This document shows, piece after piece, positions 8,876-17,678 of a stretch of DNA of 38,984 nucleotides (the stretch's first letter is position 1; each line of letters begins with the position of its first letter). The position numbers and the translations under genes are program-made. This DNA is from Sedimentisphaerales bacterium (GTDB lineage Bacteria; Planctomycetota; Phycisphaerae; Sedimentisphaerales; Anaerobacaceae). The stretch lies in the NCBI GenBank assembly GCA_016933985.1, contig JAFGTU010000087.1, forward strand, positions 1 to 38,984. Reading direction: 5' to 3'. The notes under the pieces were generated by a model, which was not told the DNA's origin, did not search any database, and saw only the letters and a list, made by a program, of their open reading frames with translations.

Positions 8876-9151
8876 AGCTTATACTCCATCGTGCCCGAAG
8901 CGGTCCCGGTCAACTTACGGGTCGTCTTGCAGCGCGAATCCGAGTTGGATTAAGGAGGAGGTGAAGAACCGAATTCCAACTCGGATCTGCAACAAGGCCG
9001 GGTTATCAAGTCTCAAGCGGAGTATCGCTTCAGGCTGCAAACCGGCGCCGCCGTACAAGAAGAGCGGCGGGTGTTTCCGTTGCGCCCGCTATACGGGTCA
9101 CAAGAGCCGCCCCCGCTCTATTTTCAAGCGGCACAGGTCTTACTATTATGC

Positions 9152-9307
9152 TTATTCTGTCTTCTTCGCCTCTTCCGGGGCATTTTCGCTTTTCCCCGGT
9201 ACGGTCAGCTCTTTCTTGCAGTTGGGGCAGACGCCTTTTTTCCCTGCGAAATCACTTCCGACATTCAGCGATATCTTACAGTGAGGACATGTGAACTTTA
9301 TCAGCAT
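9152..9307 (-). CDS. 51-aa zinc-ribbon mini-protein (not in supplied ORF track)
   Basis: Minus-strand translation MLIKFTCPHCKISLNVGSDFAGKKGVCPNCKKELTVPGKSENAPEEAKKTE*; two CxxC knuckles; AAAGGAG upstream of ATG. Confidence 0.85.
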   Translation of the reverse strand: MLIKFTCPHCKISLNVGSDFAGKKGVCPNCKKELTVPGKSENAPEEAKKTE

Positions 9308-9461
9308 TTCTTAAACTCCTTTCTTTTGACAATGTTTTACCTCAATGACGCCGAGGCGATCTAATTAGGAGCGACTTGCGAGTTGATATTCCCACTTAGG
9401 ATGAGCCGGAGCTGCATAATCTCTGCTTACATGACGTCCAAAGGCAGCAATAGTGGGTCAA

Positions 9462-9854
9462 TCAATCTTGGAGACGGGGCGGGGGGGCTCTGGTCTCATT
9501 CTGTTGGTCCATTCCAATGAGTTTTTTGGCGAGGTCGTTGCCGTCTTCCACCGCATTCAAAATCGCCGTGCGGCTCTGTTTTGCTATTTTGCGGTCGATC
9601 TTGTCGGGTCCGGATCCCAAAACGATAACGGGGACCTGCTGGTCTATGTCTCTTACGTTAAGGATAAATTCCAGAACATCGGCCTGGGTAAAATTTCGGT
9701 CCACCAGAACTACGTTGAATTGATGGCGCCGGAGTTTTTCGAGAGAATGTCGCATACTTCCCCATACCTGCGGCGTAAAGCCACAACGCGAAAGAGCCTC
9801 TTCCAACTCTCTGTGGGCATGGTTTCCTAATACCAGGACATTTCGCGGCTTCAT
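9462..9854 (-). CDS. Response-regulator receiver-like protein (atypical)
   Basis: NVLVLGNHAHRELEEALSRCGFTPQVW...FNVVLVDRNFTQADVLEFILNVRDIDQQVPVIVLGSG; Asp kept in the phosphoacceptor position. Confidence 0.7.
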   Translation of the reverse strand: MKPRNVLVLGNHAHRELEEALSRCGFTPQVWGSMRHSLEKLRRHQFNVVLVDRNFTQADVLEFILNVRDIDQQVPVIVLGSGPDKIDRKIAKQSRTAILNAVEDGNDLAKKLIGMDQQNETRAPPPRLQD

Positions 9855-9857
9855 GGC

Positions 9858-10883
9858 TCAGTTCCTATATCGTTTTTCTTCAATCTTTTTCGCTTTGCGA
9901 GTCTTTTTTGAAAATAGCTTTTCTGCTGTCTCGTTTAGGAGCTTATGCTCCAAATATGTCCCTTTGAACTGCGGATCCGAATCCAGCAGTGCGCCGAGAA
10001 AATTCGTCCGTGCCACCGCGAGCTTGTGTGCGTTCGATCCTTTTGGGTAGCTGTCAATCGAGAGACTGGATGCTCCAAGCATGGCCTTTACAGTCGCCGT
10101 GAGCCGTTTCTCGCTTTTTCGGGCGATCCGCACAGCCTCGTTGGCGATTCTGGTGATCCGGCCTTTGAGATTTCGAGGCGCGTTGACGTAATCCCTGGTA
10201 ACACCGACCGCCGTTTCAAGCACGCTGATTTCTCTGTTCAGGGCAAATAAAAGGTCTGCGCGCTTATGGAATGCTCGAACCGCGGATTGTGCCGAGGGCA
10301 TAGGTAGTTGTATCAGTCTCAGAAGCCTCTTCTCGGCATTTTGGATTCGGACGGCGAAAACCGCCAGCCTCAGTCCCAAGGGTATGAAGTCAACGGAAGC
10401 CAAGCCCGTGCCGCCGCAGAAGTCGCAAGGGATACGACCCAAGCCAAGACATGATTCACAGACGAACTCATTTTCGAGTCGTCCGCCGTCGTTACAGTTG
10501 TCACACTCCAGCAAGCCGCTTTTACAATTGAAACAAGGCAGGGTTGCCAGAGCTACAACGAGTCTCGTAGCAGCTGCTTTGCCTATCGTACCTACAAGCC
10601 ATTTCAGAGTGTGCTCATTTTCCGGGAATAGGTTCCGAGCCTGGTCTTTAAGGAACAATCGCAACACCTTGTCACGATCGCCCGACCTCAAAGCCTCCAG
10701 GACGGACTCCAAGGCTTTCTTTTGTTCTTCAGTCAAGCTATCGTTCGATGAGTCTTCTATATTCACGGGATCACTCGATATGAGCTGGCGGTTCACTTGT
10801 GCTCCCCGGGCTTTGCAAGGATTGGGGGCATCTTCACAAACAAGAGATTCTGAACTACACGATGCCAATTCCATACGAGACAT
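9858..10883 (-). CDS. Cys-rich (DnaJ-type zinc finger-like) protein of unknown function
   Basis: CFNCKSGLLECDNCNDGGRLENEFVCESCLGLGRIPCDFCGGTGL: four CxxC knuckles. Confidence 0.75.
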   Translation of the reverse strand: MSRMELASCSSESLVCEDAPNPCKARGAQVNRQLISSDPVNIEDSSNDSLTEEQKKALESVLEALRSGDRDKVLRLFLKDQARNLFPENEHTLKWLVGTIGKAAATRLVVALATLPCFNCKSGLLECDNCNDGGRLENEFVCESCLGLGRIPCDFCGGTGLASVDFIPLGLRLAVFAVRIQNAEKRLLRLIQLPMPSAQSAVRAFHKRADLLFALNREISVLETAVGVTRDYVNAPRNLKGRITRIANEAVRIARKSEKRLTATVKAMLGASSLSIDSYPKGSNAHKLAVARTNFLGALLDSDPQFKGTYLEHKLLNETAEKLFSKKTRKAKKIEEKRYRN

Positions 10884-10885
10884 TT

Positions 10886-11095
10886 CTACGTCCTATCGAA
10901 GCGAGCATTTCGCTGCACTTGCGTTATACCCAGAGCGCGAGCTGCAATCCTAATGCTGGCTACACTTCTTCCCATCGCTCTGGAAAGCTCTTTCAGACTT
11001 TTCTTACAAAAATTCTTTCTCAGAAATTGGATTTCCTCGGGCTCCCAACGTTTTCTTGTAGTTTTGGCACTGTTGCTCATAGTCAATCGTATCAT
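10886..11095 (-). CDS. Small Myb/SANT-like or HTH DNA-binding protein
   Basis: RKRWEPEEIQFLRKNFCKKSLKELSRAMGRSVASIRIAARALGI; possible start at MSNSAK (11080). Confidence 0.65.
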   Translation of the reverse strand: MIRLTMSNSAKTTRKRWEPEEIQFLRKNFCKKSLKELSRAMGRSVASIRIAARALGITQVQRNARFDRT

Positions 11096-11150
11096 TCCAT
11101 ACGTGTTAAAATGACAGGTTGCGTTTAAGTACTATACCATTAGTTAATTT

Positions 11151-11168
11151 AAGCAATTCCCATGCCAA
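11151..11168 (-). promoter_or_regulatory. Sigma-54 (-24/-12) promoter
   Basis: Minus strand TTGGCATGGGAATTGCTT: GG-N10-GC, one mismatch to TGGCACG-N4-TTGCW. Confidence 0.75.
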
Positions 11169-11272
11169 GAGGTTCTTTTGCACTATAATCCTTGTTTTTG
11201 GGGCTTCTGTTGGGATTTGGGATTTCTTTTTATCGCGTCAGCCTTCTGCCGGGCTCTATATCCGCCACGGGG

Positions 11273-11331
11273 TGTGCACAATCGGTACACTATGCTGGAA
11301 AAAGGACTTTTGCCGGCACGAATCGGCACAC
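11273..11331. promoter_or_regulatory. Two tandem candidate activator-binding sites (UAS)
   Basis: TGTGCACAATCGGTACACT (11273-11291) and GGCACGAATCGGCACAC (11315-11331) share GCAC(G)AATCGG[T/C]ACAC, about 41 bp apart, upstream of the sigma-54 promoter. Confidence 0.5.
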
Positions 11332-11362
11332 GTCCGTCAATTTTACGGGGAAGTGATATCGC

Positions 11363-12739
11363 TTACTTGATATTGTGCCTTCGCAGCTTGTTGTATAAGG
11401 CTCGACGGCTGATGCCCAACAAGTCGGCGGCTTGCTTGCGGTTGTTGTCTGTTGCGGCAAGTGCGCGAACGACCATTTCCCGTTCCACTTCGTTCAGAGG
11501 CGTGCCAAGTTCGAAAGTCACTTTTGTGGGGATACGCTTGCCGGGCCTGAAACGGGGAGGAAGATGGCTCGGCAGCAGCACTTCGCCTTCGCATACCAAG
11601 ACTGAGCGCTGGATCACATTCTTAAGCTCGCGCACATTGCCCGGCCAATCGTACACCTCCAGCAGGCTGATGCATTCCGGAGCAATTCCCAAGATGCTCT
11701 TTTGGAACGATTCATTGAACCGTTTTAGAAACTCGTCAATCAGTAGCACAATGTCCCCTCCTCGTTCTCGAAGCGGGGGCATGACAATGCGGAAGACATC
11801 AAGACGGTAGTACAGATCCTTGCGAAAAATACCTTGCTGGACAAGGTTGGGGAGATTCTGGTTGGATGCCGCAACCAGCCGGGCATCGGTCGAGATGGTC
11901 GTCTTTCCTCCGAGTCGATGGAATTTCTTGTGCTCGATCAATCGGAGCAGGCTTACCTGCACTTTTTGGTCAACCGTTGATATCTCGTCTAAGAAGATAG
12001 TTCCGTCCCGGGCCTCTTCAAACTTGCCTTCACGTCGCGTCAGAGCTCCGGTAAATGCCCCCTTTTCGTGACCGAATAGTTCACTGCCCACAAGCTCCGA
12101 GGGCAAAGCTCCCAGGTTGACAGCGACGTATGGGCCGTTGTTGCGTTCACTTTGTTTGTGTATGGCCTGCGCGGCGAGGTCCTTACCGGTGCCTGTTTCG
12201 CCCATAAGCAGGATAGGGATGTCGGTAGCCGCGGCCTGTCTGATCTGTCTGTACACCGTTTGCATGACTTCGGATTGACCGATGAATTCCTCGAATCGCA
12301 CCGTCCGTCTCTTGGTTTCCAAGAATAGATTCGTGCCATATACGGGGCGCTTCTCAAGAGCAGTCATAATCAGGAGCTTGAGTTCCTTATCGCTTATCGG
12401 GAGCTTGGCATATTGGTAGGTGCCAGCTTTAAGGGCCGACATCGCAGTTCCAATGTCACCCGGTTCAACCAGGAAAAGAATCTGGGTCATCGGGCTGTTT
12501 GCCGTGATGACCTCCAGCATCTGTAGCCCATCCGTCCGGTCCTGCTCGAATGAGGCGCTGGTCACAATCAATATGTCGTATGGGCTTGATTCGAACTTCT
12601 CAAGGACCCGGTCGATACTTGGCTCCAGATGCACGTCCGCGCTATTGTCTTTGAACAGGGTTCTGAGCCGGGCTGCGAGATCGCTTGAATTATCAACGGC
12701 GATAATGCGAATCTTCTCTTGTCTGGAATCTGTTTTCAT
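11363..12739 (-). CDS. Sigma-54-dependent transcriptional activator (NtrC-like; degenerate receiver + AAA+ + Fis HTH)
   Basis: GETGTGKDLAAQAIH, GAFTGA, ARDGTIFLDEIS, C-terminal RKQAADLLGISRRALYNKLRRHNI. Confidence 0.95.
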   Translation of the reverse strand: MKTDSRQEKIRIIAVDNSSDLAARLRTLFKDNSADVHLEPSIDRVLEKFESSPYDILIVTSASFEQDRTDGLQMLEVITANSPMTQILFLVEPGDIGTAMSALKAGTYQYAKLPISDKELKLLIMTALEKRPVYGTNLFLETKRRTVRFEEFIGQSEVMQTVYRQIRQAAATDIPILLMGETGTGKDLAAQAIHKQSERNNGPYVAVNLGALPSELVGSELFGHEKGAFTGALTRREGKFEEARDGTIFLDEISTVDQKVQVSLLRLIEHKKFHRLGGKTTISTDARLVAASNQNLPNLVQQGIFRKDLYYRLDVFRIVMPPLRERGGDIVLLIDEFLKRFNESFQKSILGIAPECISLLEVYDWPGNVRELKNVIQRSVLVCEGEVLLPSHLPPRFRPGKRIPTKVTFELGTPLNEVEREMVVRALAATDNNRKQAADLLGISRRALYNKLRRHNIK

Positions 12740-12749
12740 CGCAAATCTT

Positions 12750-13862
12750 TTACTTCTTCCTGCCTCGCCTGTTGTTGGGGGCCGCGTTATCCTGCGGAGA
12801 AGGGCTCTCTTCCGGGGGATGCAGGTCGGCCCTAACGCGTGGCAGCGCCTGCGGGTATTTGGTCTTGATGAAATCGATCAGTTTCTCTCTGACTTCACAG
12901 CGCAGGGTCCAGGCCGCCGAGGCGTCCGCGGCGCTCATCAAAGCTCTAAGCTCCATTGTTCGGTCTGAGGCGTTGGTGACCTGCAGCGTGCAGACCTTGC
13001 CGTCCCAGTGTTCTGATTTTTTCAGCATGTTGCCAAGTTCCTCTCTAATTGCCTCGACAGGCACCGTGTAGTCGGTATATACAAAAACGGTCCCGAGTAT
13101 GTCCGCGGAGGTCCGTGTCCAGTTCTGAAACGGCTTTTCGATAAAATAGGTTATGGGCACGATGAGACGCCTCAGATCCCATATCTTGACGACAACGTAG
13201 CTCAGCGTTATCTCCTCGATGCGGCCCCATTCGTTTTCGACTATTACGACGTCGTCAACCCGGATAGGCTGGGTAATCGCTATCTGAATGCCGGCGATGA
13301 ACGTGGCTATCGTCCGCTGAGCGGCCATGCCTACTACGATGCCGACCACTCCGGCGGAGGCCAGAATTGTCGTCCCGAGCTGCCGGACCCTGTCGAATGT
13401 CATAAGCATCGTTCCGAAGGCCAGGATGCATACAACAACGATGACGATACGCTTCAAGACTCTGAATTGCGTGTGGATCTTTCGCGCCTTCAAGTTGTCT
13501 TTTACGCCCACATCGAAACGGGCTACGACATAATCTTCCAGGACATAAGTCATTCGGATTAGGAGCCAGGCGACAAGACCTATCAAGAGCAGGGCAATCA
13601 CATGCTCGGCTACCTCAGGCACGTGGGGCTTCATATTGGGCAGTTTCCCGACCACACGCACCACAAGAACGATGACTATCCACTGCAACGGCCTGTAGCA
13701 GTGGTTAACGACCGCGTTGTCCAGGGCTGCCCTTGTATGTTTGGTCAGGTGGCGGACGATCCTGAATACGAGATAGTGGCCCGCCACTCCGACAAGAAAC
13801 GCTATTCCATACAGCCAGATCAACGGCTGCAGGCCCGCTATGTCTGCTAACATTCTTCCCAT
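12750..13862 (-). CDS. MscS-family mechanosensitive ion channel
   Basis: ILASAGVVGIVVGMAAQRTIATFIAGIQIAITQPIRVDDVVIVENEWGRIEEITLSYVVVKIWDLRRLIVPITYFIEKPFQNW. Confidence 0.92.
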   Translation of the reverse strand: MGRMLADIAGLQPLIWLYGIAFLVGVAGHYLVFRIVRHLTKHTRAALDNAVVNHCYRPLQWIVIVLVVRVVGKLPNMKPHVPEVAEHVIALLLIGLVAWLLIRMTYVLEDYVVARFDVGVKDNLKARKIHTQFRVLKRIVIVVVCILAFGTMLMTFDRVRQLGTTILASAGVVGIVVGMAAQRTIATFIAGIQIAITQPIRVDDVVIVENEWGRIEEITLSYVVVKIWDLRRLIVPITYFIEKPFQNWTRTSADILGTVFVYTDYTVPVEAIREELGNMLKKSEHWDGKVCTLQVTNASDRTMELRALMSAADASAAWTLRCEVREKLIDFIKTKYPQALPRVRADLHPPEESPSPQDNAAPNNRRGRKK

Positions 13863-13975
13863 ATCGAGTCCCCCTGACCAAAGACACAACAATGCACCCT
13901 CCGACGCGGCTGCAAAAGCCAATTACTACGAATCCCGGTGTTTTCCAAAAACTGCATGGTCTTGCGCCTCCCGAT

Positions 13976-15187
13976 TCACCCGTTCATTATCGAGTTCAGC
14001 ATGTACAGATAATCTGAGAGCAGCCGGGTGATAAGGAACTCTTTTCTGACCTTTTCTCTGGCCTTCTCGCCTACGGCTTTGGCCTTATCAGGGTTTTGCA
14101 GAATATCGATGATGCGCTCTGCAAATCCTTCGTTATCCTGGGGCTCGACGAGAAAGCCGCTTCGTCCGTCGTCAATCTGATAAGGTATTCCGCCTACATT
14201 CGAGGCAACGACCGGCGTGCCTTTCCACAAAGCCTCCGTCACGCAGAGGCAAAAACCTTCTCTTATGGACTTCTGTATTATCACGCTGGAGAATCTTTGG
14301 ACGGAATTGACCAGCGTTTCATTATTGCCCACTACGAAAACGATATCTTTAGAGTTGACGAGTTTGTTTGCCTTGCGCTGGACTTTTCTGTACATCTGCA
14401 GGCCTTCGGGGTCGTCACTGGCCACATTGTAGCAGAAGACCAGCCTGCAATCGACCTTCTCCTTCACCCGTTTGAACACATCAATAACGCCCTCCGGGTC
14501 CTTCCACGGATCCAGCCTGGAGACCTGGGCAATAACAGGCTTGTCGGTCGGGATGCCGGCTTTCTCAATGTACTCAAGCATTGTCTTCTCAGAGATATCC
14601 CTGTTCTTCTCACTGAGCGGGTTGATTGCAGGGAACATCAGCCGCTGGTCAACCGGCAAGTCCTCTTTGAAGTACTTCTCGCTCGACATAACCACCTGGT
14701 CGTACTTCAGCAGGAACCCTTTGAGGAAGTCCCACAATCCATCGTGCGGATTGGTCAGGTCGATGTGGCATCGCCATATCCACGGCTGACGCTTGCGGTA
14801 AGCCCTTATCAAGGAGAGCGGCTGAGGGTCATGGACTATTACGCAGTCATGCTGAAGGTGCGTGAACCGCGAGAAATTGTCGTTCACCTGCAAATATGTC
14901 TGCTTCTTCTTCTCGGTCAGATTCAGATCGGCCCCCTGTAGGGCGTTGTGAAAACTCTTGGTGATCTCGAAGAACTCCTGACTTCCGTGGAGTATCCTCC
15001 AGCCGGCGTTAATCCCGACGTCATTCATCAACTGCACAAGGGAATACAGGATTTCGGCAACGCCGCCGCCCTGGTACGTGGCGTTTACGTGAACAATATG
15101 CTTTCCGTAGAGGCCTTTGGCCCTGTTGTAAATCTCGGCTAATCTTGTATCGGGTACGATGTGGCGGAAGTCTTCAAGCCGTATCAT
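13976..15187 (-). CDS. treT: GT4 glycosyltransferase, trehalose synthase (TreT)-like
   Basis: HIVHVNATYQGGGVAEILYSLVQLMNDVGINAGWRILHGSQEFFEITKSFHNALQG...CVIVHDPQPL...VIIQKSIREGFCLCVTEALWKGTPVVAS. Confidence 0.85.
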   Translation of the reverse strand: MIRLEDFRHIVPDTRLAEIYNRAKGLYGKHIVHVNATYQGGGVAEILYSLVQLMNDVGINAGWRILHGSQEFFEITKSFHNALQGADLNLTEKKKQTYLQVNDNFSRFTHLQHDCVIVHDPQPLSLIRAYRKRQPWIWRCHIDLTNPHDGLWDFLKGFLLKYDQVVMSSEKYFKEDLPVDQRLMFPAINPLSEKNRDISEKTMLEYIEKAGIPTDKPVIAQVSRLDPWKDPEGVIDVFKRVKEKVDCRLVFCYNVASDDPEGLQMYRKVQRKANKLVNSKDIVFVVGNNETLVNSVQRFSSVIIQKSIREGFCLCVTEALWKGTPVVASNVGGIPYQIDDGRSGFLVEPQDNEGFAERIIDILQNPDKAKAVGEKAREKVRKEFLITRLLSDYLYMLNSIMNG

Positions 15188-17387
15188 TCGAGCCTCCTGA
15201 TAGTCTGTTGAGTAACATTCTGATATCTTCTACGTTATCGACGTTGAATCTTGCCTTCGATGCGACAAATCCCACTCGCACGGAGTATGCCTCATCGGGA
15301 AGCACGCTGAACATCTCTTCATCGGTATAATCATCGCCCGCCGCCAGAATGAAGTCCCAGTCTCGACTTCTCGCCCAGTGTTCGGCGGCCAGCCCCTTGT
15401 TGACAACCTGGCTTTTGACCTCCAGTATCTTGCTGCCCTCAAAAACGCCGACATCGAGATTCGCGGTGAGGTTGAGAAGGGCGGCCTTTAGCTCCTGGAC
15501 TCTGACGTAGGCAAGCTCCGGATTCGCCCTTCGGTAATGCCAGACCAATGAAAAATCCTTCTCTTCCACGGTCGCTCCCGCGGTGCGGTCGGTGTAAAGA
15601 TCGAGGATGGGCCTGATGCTTTTCTTCCAGGTCATCTCGAAGGGCGCCTGGCTATGCCAATTTCGCCCTTCGTCCCTAATCCATCCCCCATGCTCAGCAA
15701 CCAGTCCGCTGCCAAGGTCGCCCAGCCAGTTTTCCAAAGTAGTCTTATCACGCCCGCTGATGATGACCACCGTATTTCTTGGATCGCCTGACAAACGCCG
15801 CAGCAGGTCAACGATCTCATCGTCCGGCCCCGCCTCTGCAGGTTTGCCTTTGAAGCCGACGAGCGTGCCGTCGTAATCAAGCAGAAACAATCGCTTGTTG
15901 CTCTTGTGATAATCTTCGGCCAACTTCTCTCTCGTTGAACCGGAAAGGCGTTTCGCGAACATCTGTTCCTGGGTCTTTTTTATACCGCATAGAGCGCCCA
16001 GAAAATCCTGGCTCCAGCGCGAGACGCTGTAGCGCCGCAGCCTTTCCTGCATGACTTTGTTTCGTTCAAGTTGCTCGGCCGGCGGCATCTCCAGAGCCTT
16101 CTTGATGGCTCTCACAATCGCACCTTTGTCGCAAGAATTGACTACCAGCGATTCCCCAAGCTCACTTGCGGCGCCGGTCATTTCACTCAAAACCAGCACG
16201 CCGGGTTTATCCCCCTTCGCCGCAATGAACTCCTTCGCTATAAGGTTCATGCCGTCTCGCAAAGGCGTCACTAATGCCACGTCCGAAACGTTGTAAAGGG
16301 CAGTCAATTCCACAAAAGGCAGGGACCGATACAAGTACCACACAGGTATATACCCCATCGTTCCGTATTCGCCGTTAATCCTTCCAACCAACTGCTCAAG
16401 CCTGCTCCTCATCTCCTTGTAGTCCTCGACGCCCGTTCTCGTCGGCACCGCCACCATAATCAGAGTGACTGCGCCTCTGTATTGCGGATTTTCCGAGAGA
16501 AACAGGTCGAATGCTTCCAGCCGCTCGATGATTCCTTTAGAGTAGTCCAGCCTGTCGATCGACAAAATTATCTTTCGATCCTCAAGCCTCTTTCGTATCT
16601 TGTTCGCTTCCTTTGCAACGTCGGGCTCTTCGATTGCCCGCTCGTACTTTTCATAATCAATACCCATTGGGAAGGCATCGACCTTGATAACACGCCTGTC
16701 AACCTTGACGTTTCCCAGGGTGTGTTCCAGCCCGGTGATTCGCGAGACGCTGCTGAGAAAGTGCCTGACGTAGTCATACGTGTGAAAACCTATTAGGTCC
16801 GCTCCCAGCAGCCCTCTTAGTATCTGCTCGCGCCACGGCAGAAGGCGAAAGAGCTCGAATGACGGCCACGGTATGTGAAGAAAGAATCCGATCTCCAGGT
16901 CAGGCATCCTCTGCCGTAGAAGCTCGGGAAGCAGCATTAGCTGGTAATCATGCACCCATACACAATCCCCTGATGCGGCGATCTTCATCACCTCATCACA
17001 AAATGCCTCGTTCACCTGCCTGTAGATCTTCCAGAACCGCGACTCATAAACGGCGCGCCTTGGAAAATAGTGAAACAGAGGCCAGATAGTCCTGTTACAG
17101 AACCCCTGATAATATTCCTCCATTTGCTTTCTTGAGATAAACACCGGATGACAGTTTTCAGCGGCGAGCCGCTCTATGATCTTATCCTTCTCCTCGGCTT
17201 TGAGCTTCTCATTCGCCACGCCGGGCCAGCCCACCCAGATCCGCTCACTTGACTGCGGCAGTGATGACAGGCCCACCGCAAGTCCGCCCGGACTTGGGCG
17301 AAAATACACGTCTCCCGTCTTCCTTATCGTGTCAAGCGGCAATCTGTTAGCAACCACAACCAGGCGTCCCAATTTACCGTCCTCCAT
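15174..17387 (-). CDS. Bifunctional trehalose-6-phosphate synthase / phosphatase (OtsA-OtsB fusion)
   Basis: LVVVANRLPLDT..., VWVHDYQLMLLPELLR..., IGFFLHIPWPSFELFRLLPWR (OtsA); LFLLDYDGTLVGF (HAD/OtsB); start placed at MEDGKLGRLVVVANRLP. Confidence 0.93.
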   Translation of the reverse strand: MEDGKLGRLVVVANRLPLDTIRKTGDVYFRPSPGGLAVGLSSLPQSSERIWVGWPGVANEKLKAEEKDKIIERLAAENCHPVFISRKQMEEYYQGFCNRTIWPLFHYFPRRAVYESRFWKIYRQVNEAFCDEVMKIAASGDCVWVHDYQLMLLPELLRQRMPDLEIGFFLHIPWPSFELFRLLPWREQILRGLLGADLIGFHTYDYVRHFLSSVSRITGLEHTLGNVKVDRRVIKVDAFPMGIDYEKYERAIEEPDVAKEANKIRKRLEDRKIILSIDRLDYSKGIIERLEAFDLFLSENPQYRGAVTLIMVAVPTRTGVEDYKEMRSRLEQLVGRINGEYGTMGYIPVWYLYRSLPFVELTALYNVSDVALVTPLRDGMNLIAKEFIAAKGDKPGVLVLSEMTGAASELGESLVVNSCDKGAIVRAIKKALEMPPAEQLERNKVMQERLRRYSVSRWSQDFLGALCGIKKTQEQMFAKRLSGSTREKLAEDYHKSNKRLFLLDYDGTLVGFKGKPAEAGPDDEIVDLLRRLSGDPRNTVVIISGRDKTTLENWLGDLGSGLVAEHGGWIRDEGRNWHSQAPFEMTWKKSIRPILDLYTDRTAGATVEEKDFSLVWHYRRANPELAYVRVQELKAALLNLTANLDVGVFEGSKILEVKSQVVNKGLAAEHWARSRDWDFILAAGDDYTDEEMFSVLPDEAYSVRVGFVASKARFNVDNVEDIRMLLNRLSGGSNDTA

Positions 17388-17678
17388 CAGAGTTGATAAT
17401 ATGACTGCAACCAGACAGGACGAGCGGGCGCAGAAAGGGCAAATTTGACACTGCGATGCTTGTTTTTCCTTGCTGAAATACCATTGTTCTATGCTAAGTT
17501 TACCGCATCCTCGCAAGATTGCAAGTTCATTGGCAAATACTAAACAAGGACCTTGAATAATCCCGCCCAATCGGGTATTCTTACAATTCAGAAATGGCAG
17601 GGTTGTCGATCCCTTGCGGCCGCTCAGCGGCAGTTATGTGCGTTCTGTCAACTGAAGGAAGGAAAGGTAAAGAACAAG

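Noticed and set aside
9523-9540. Second GG-N10-GC sequence (TTGGCGAGGTCGTTGCC) on plus strand
   Set aside because: Lies antisense inside the receiver-like gene, weaker match, and no plus-strand gene follows.
14096-14941. 281-aa plus-strand ORF
   Set aside because: Antisense shadow of the TreT-like gene.
15174-17570. 61-residue N-terminal extension of the OtsA-OtsB ORF
   Set aside because: Known OtsA proteins begin close to the LVVVANRLP motif; internal ATG at 17387 fits.
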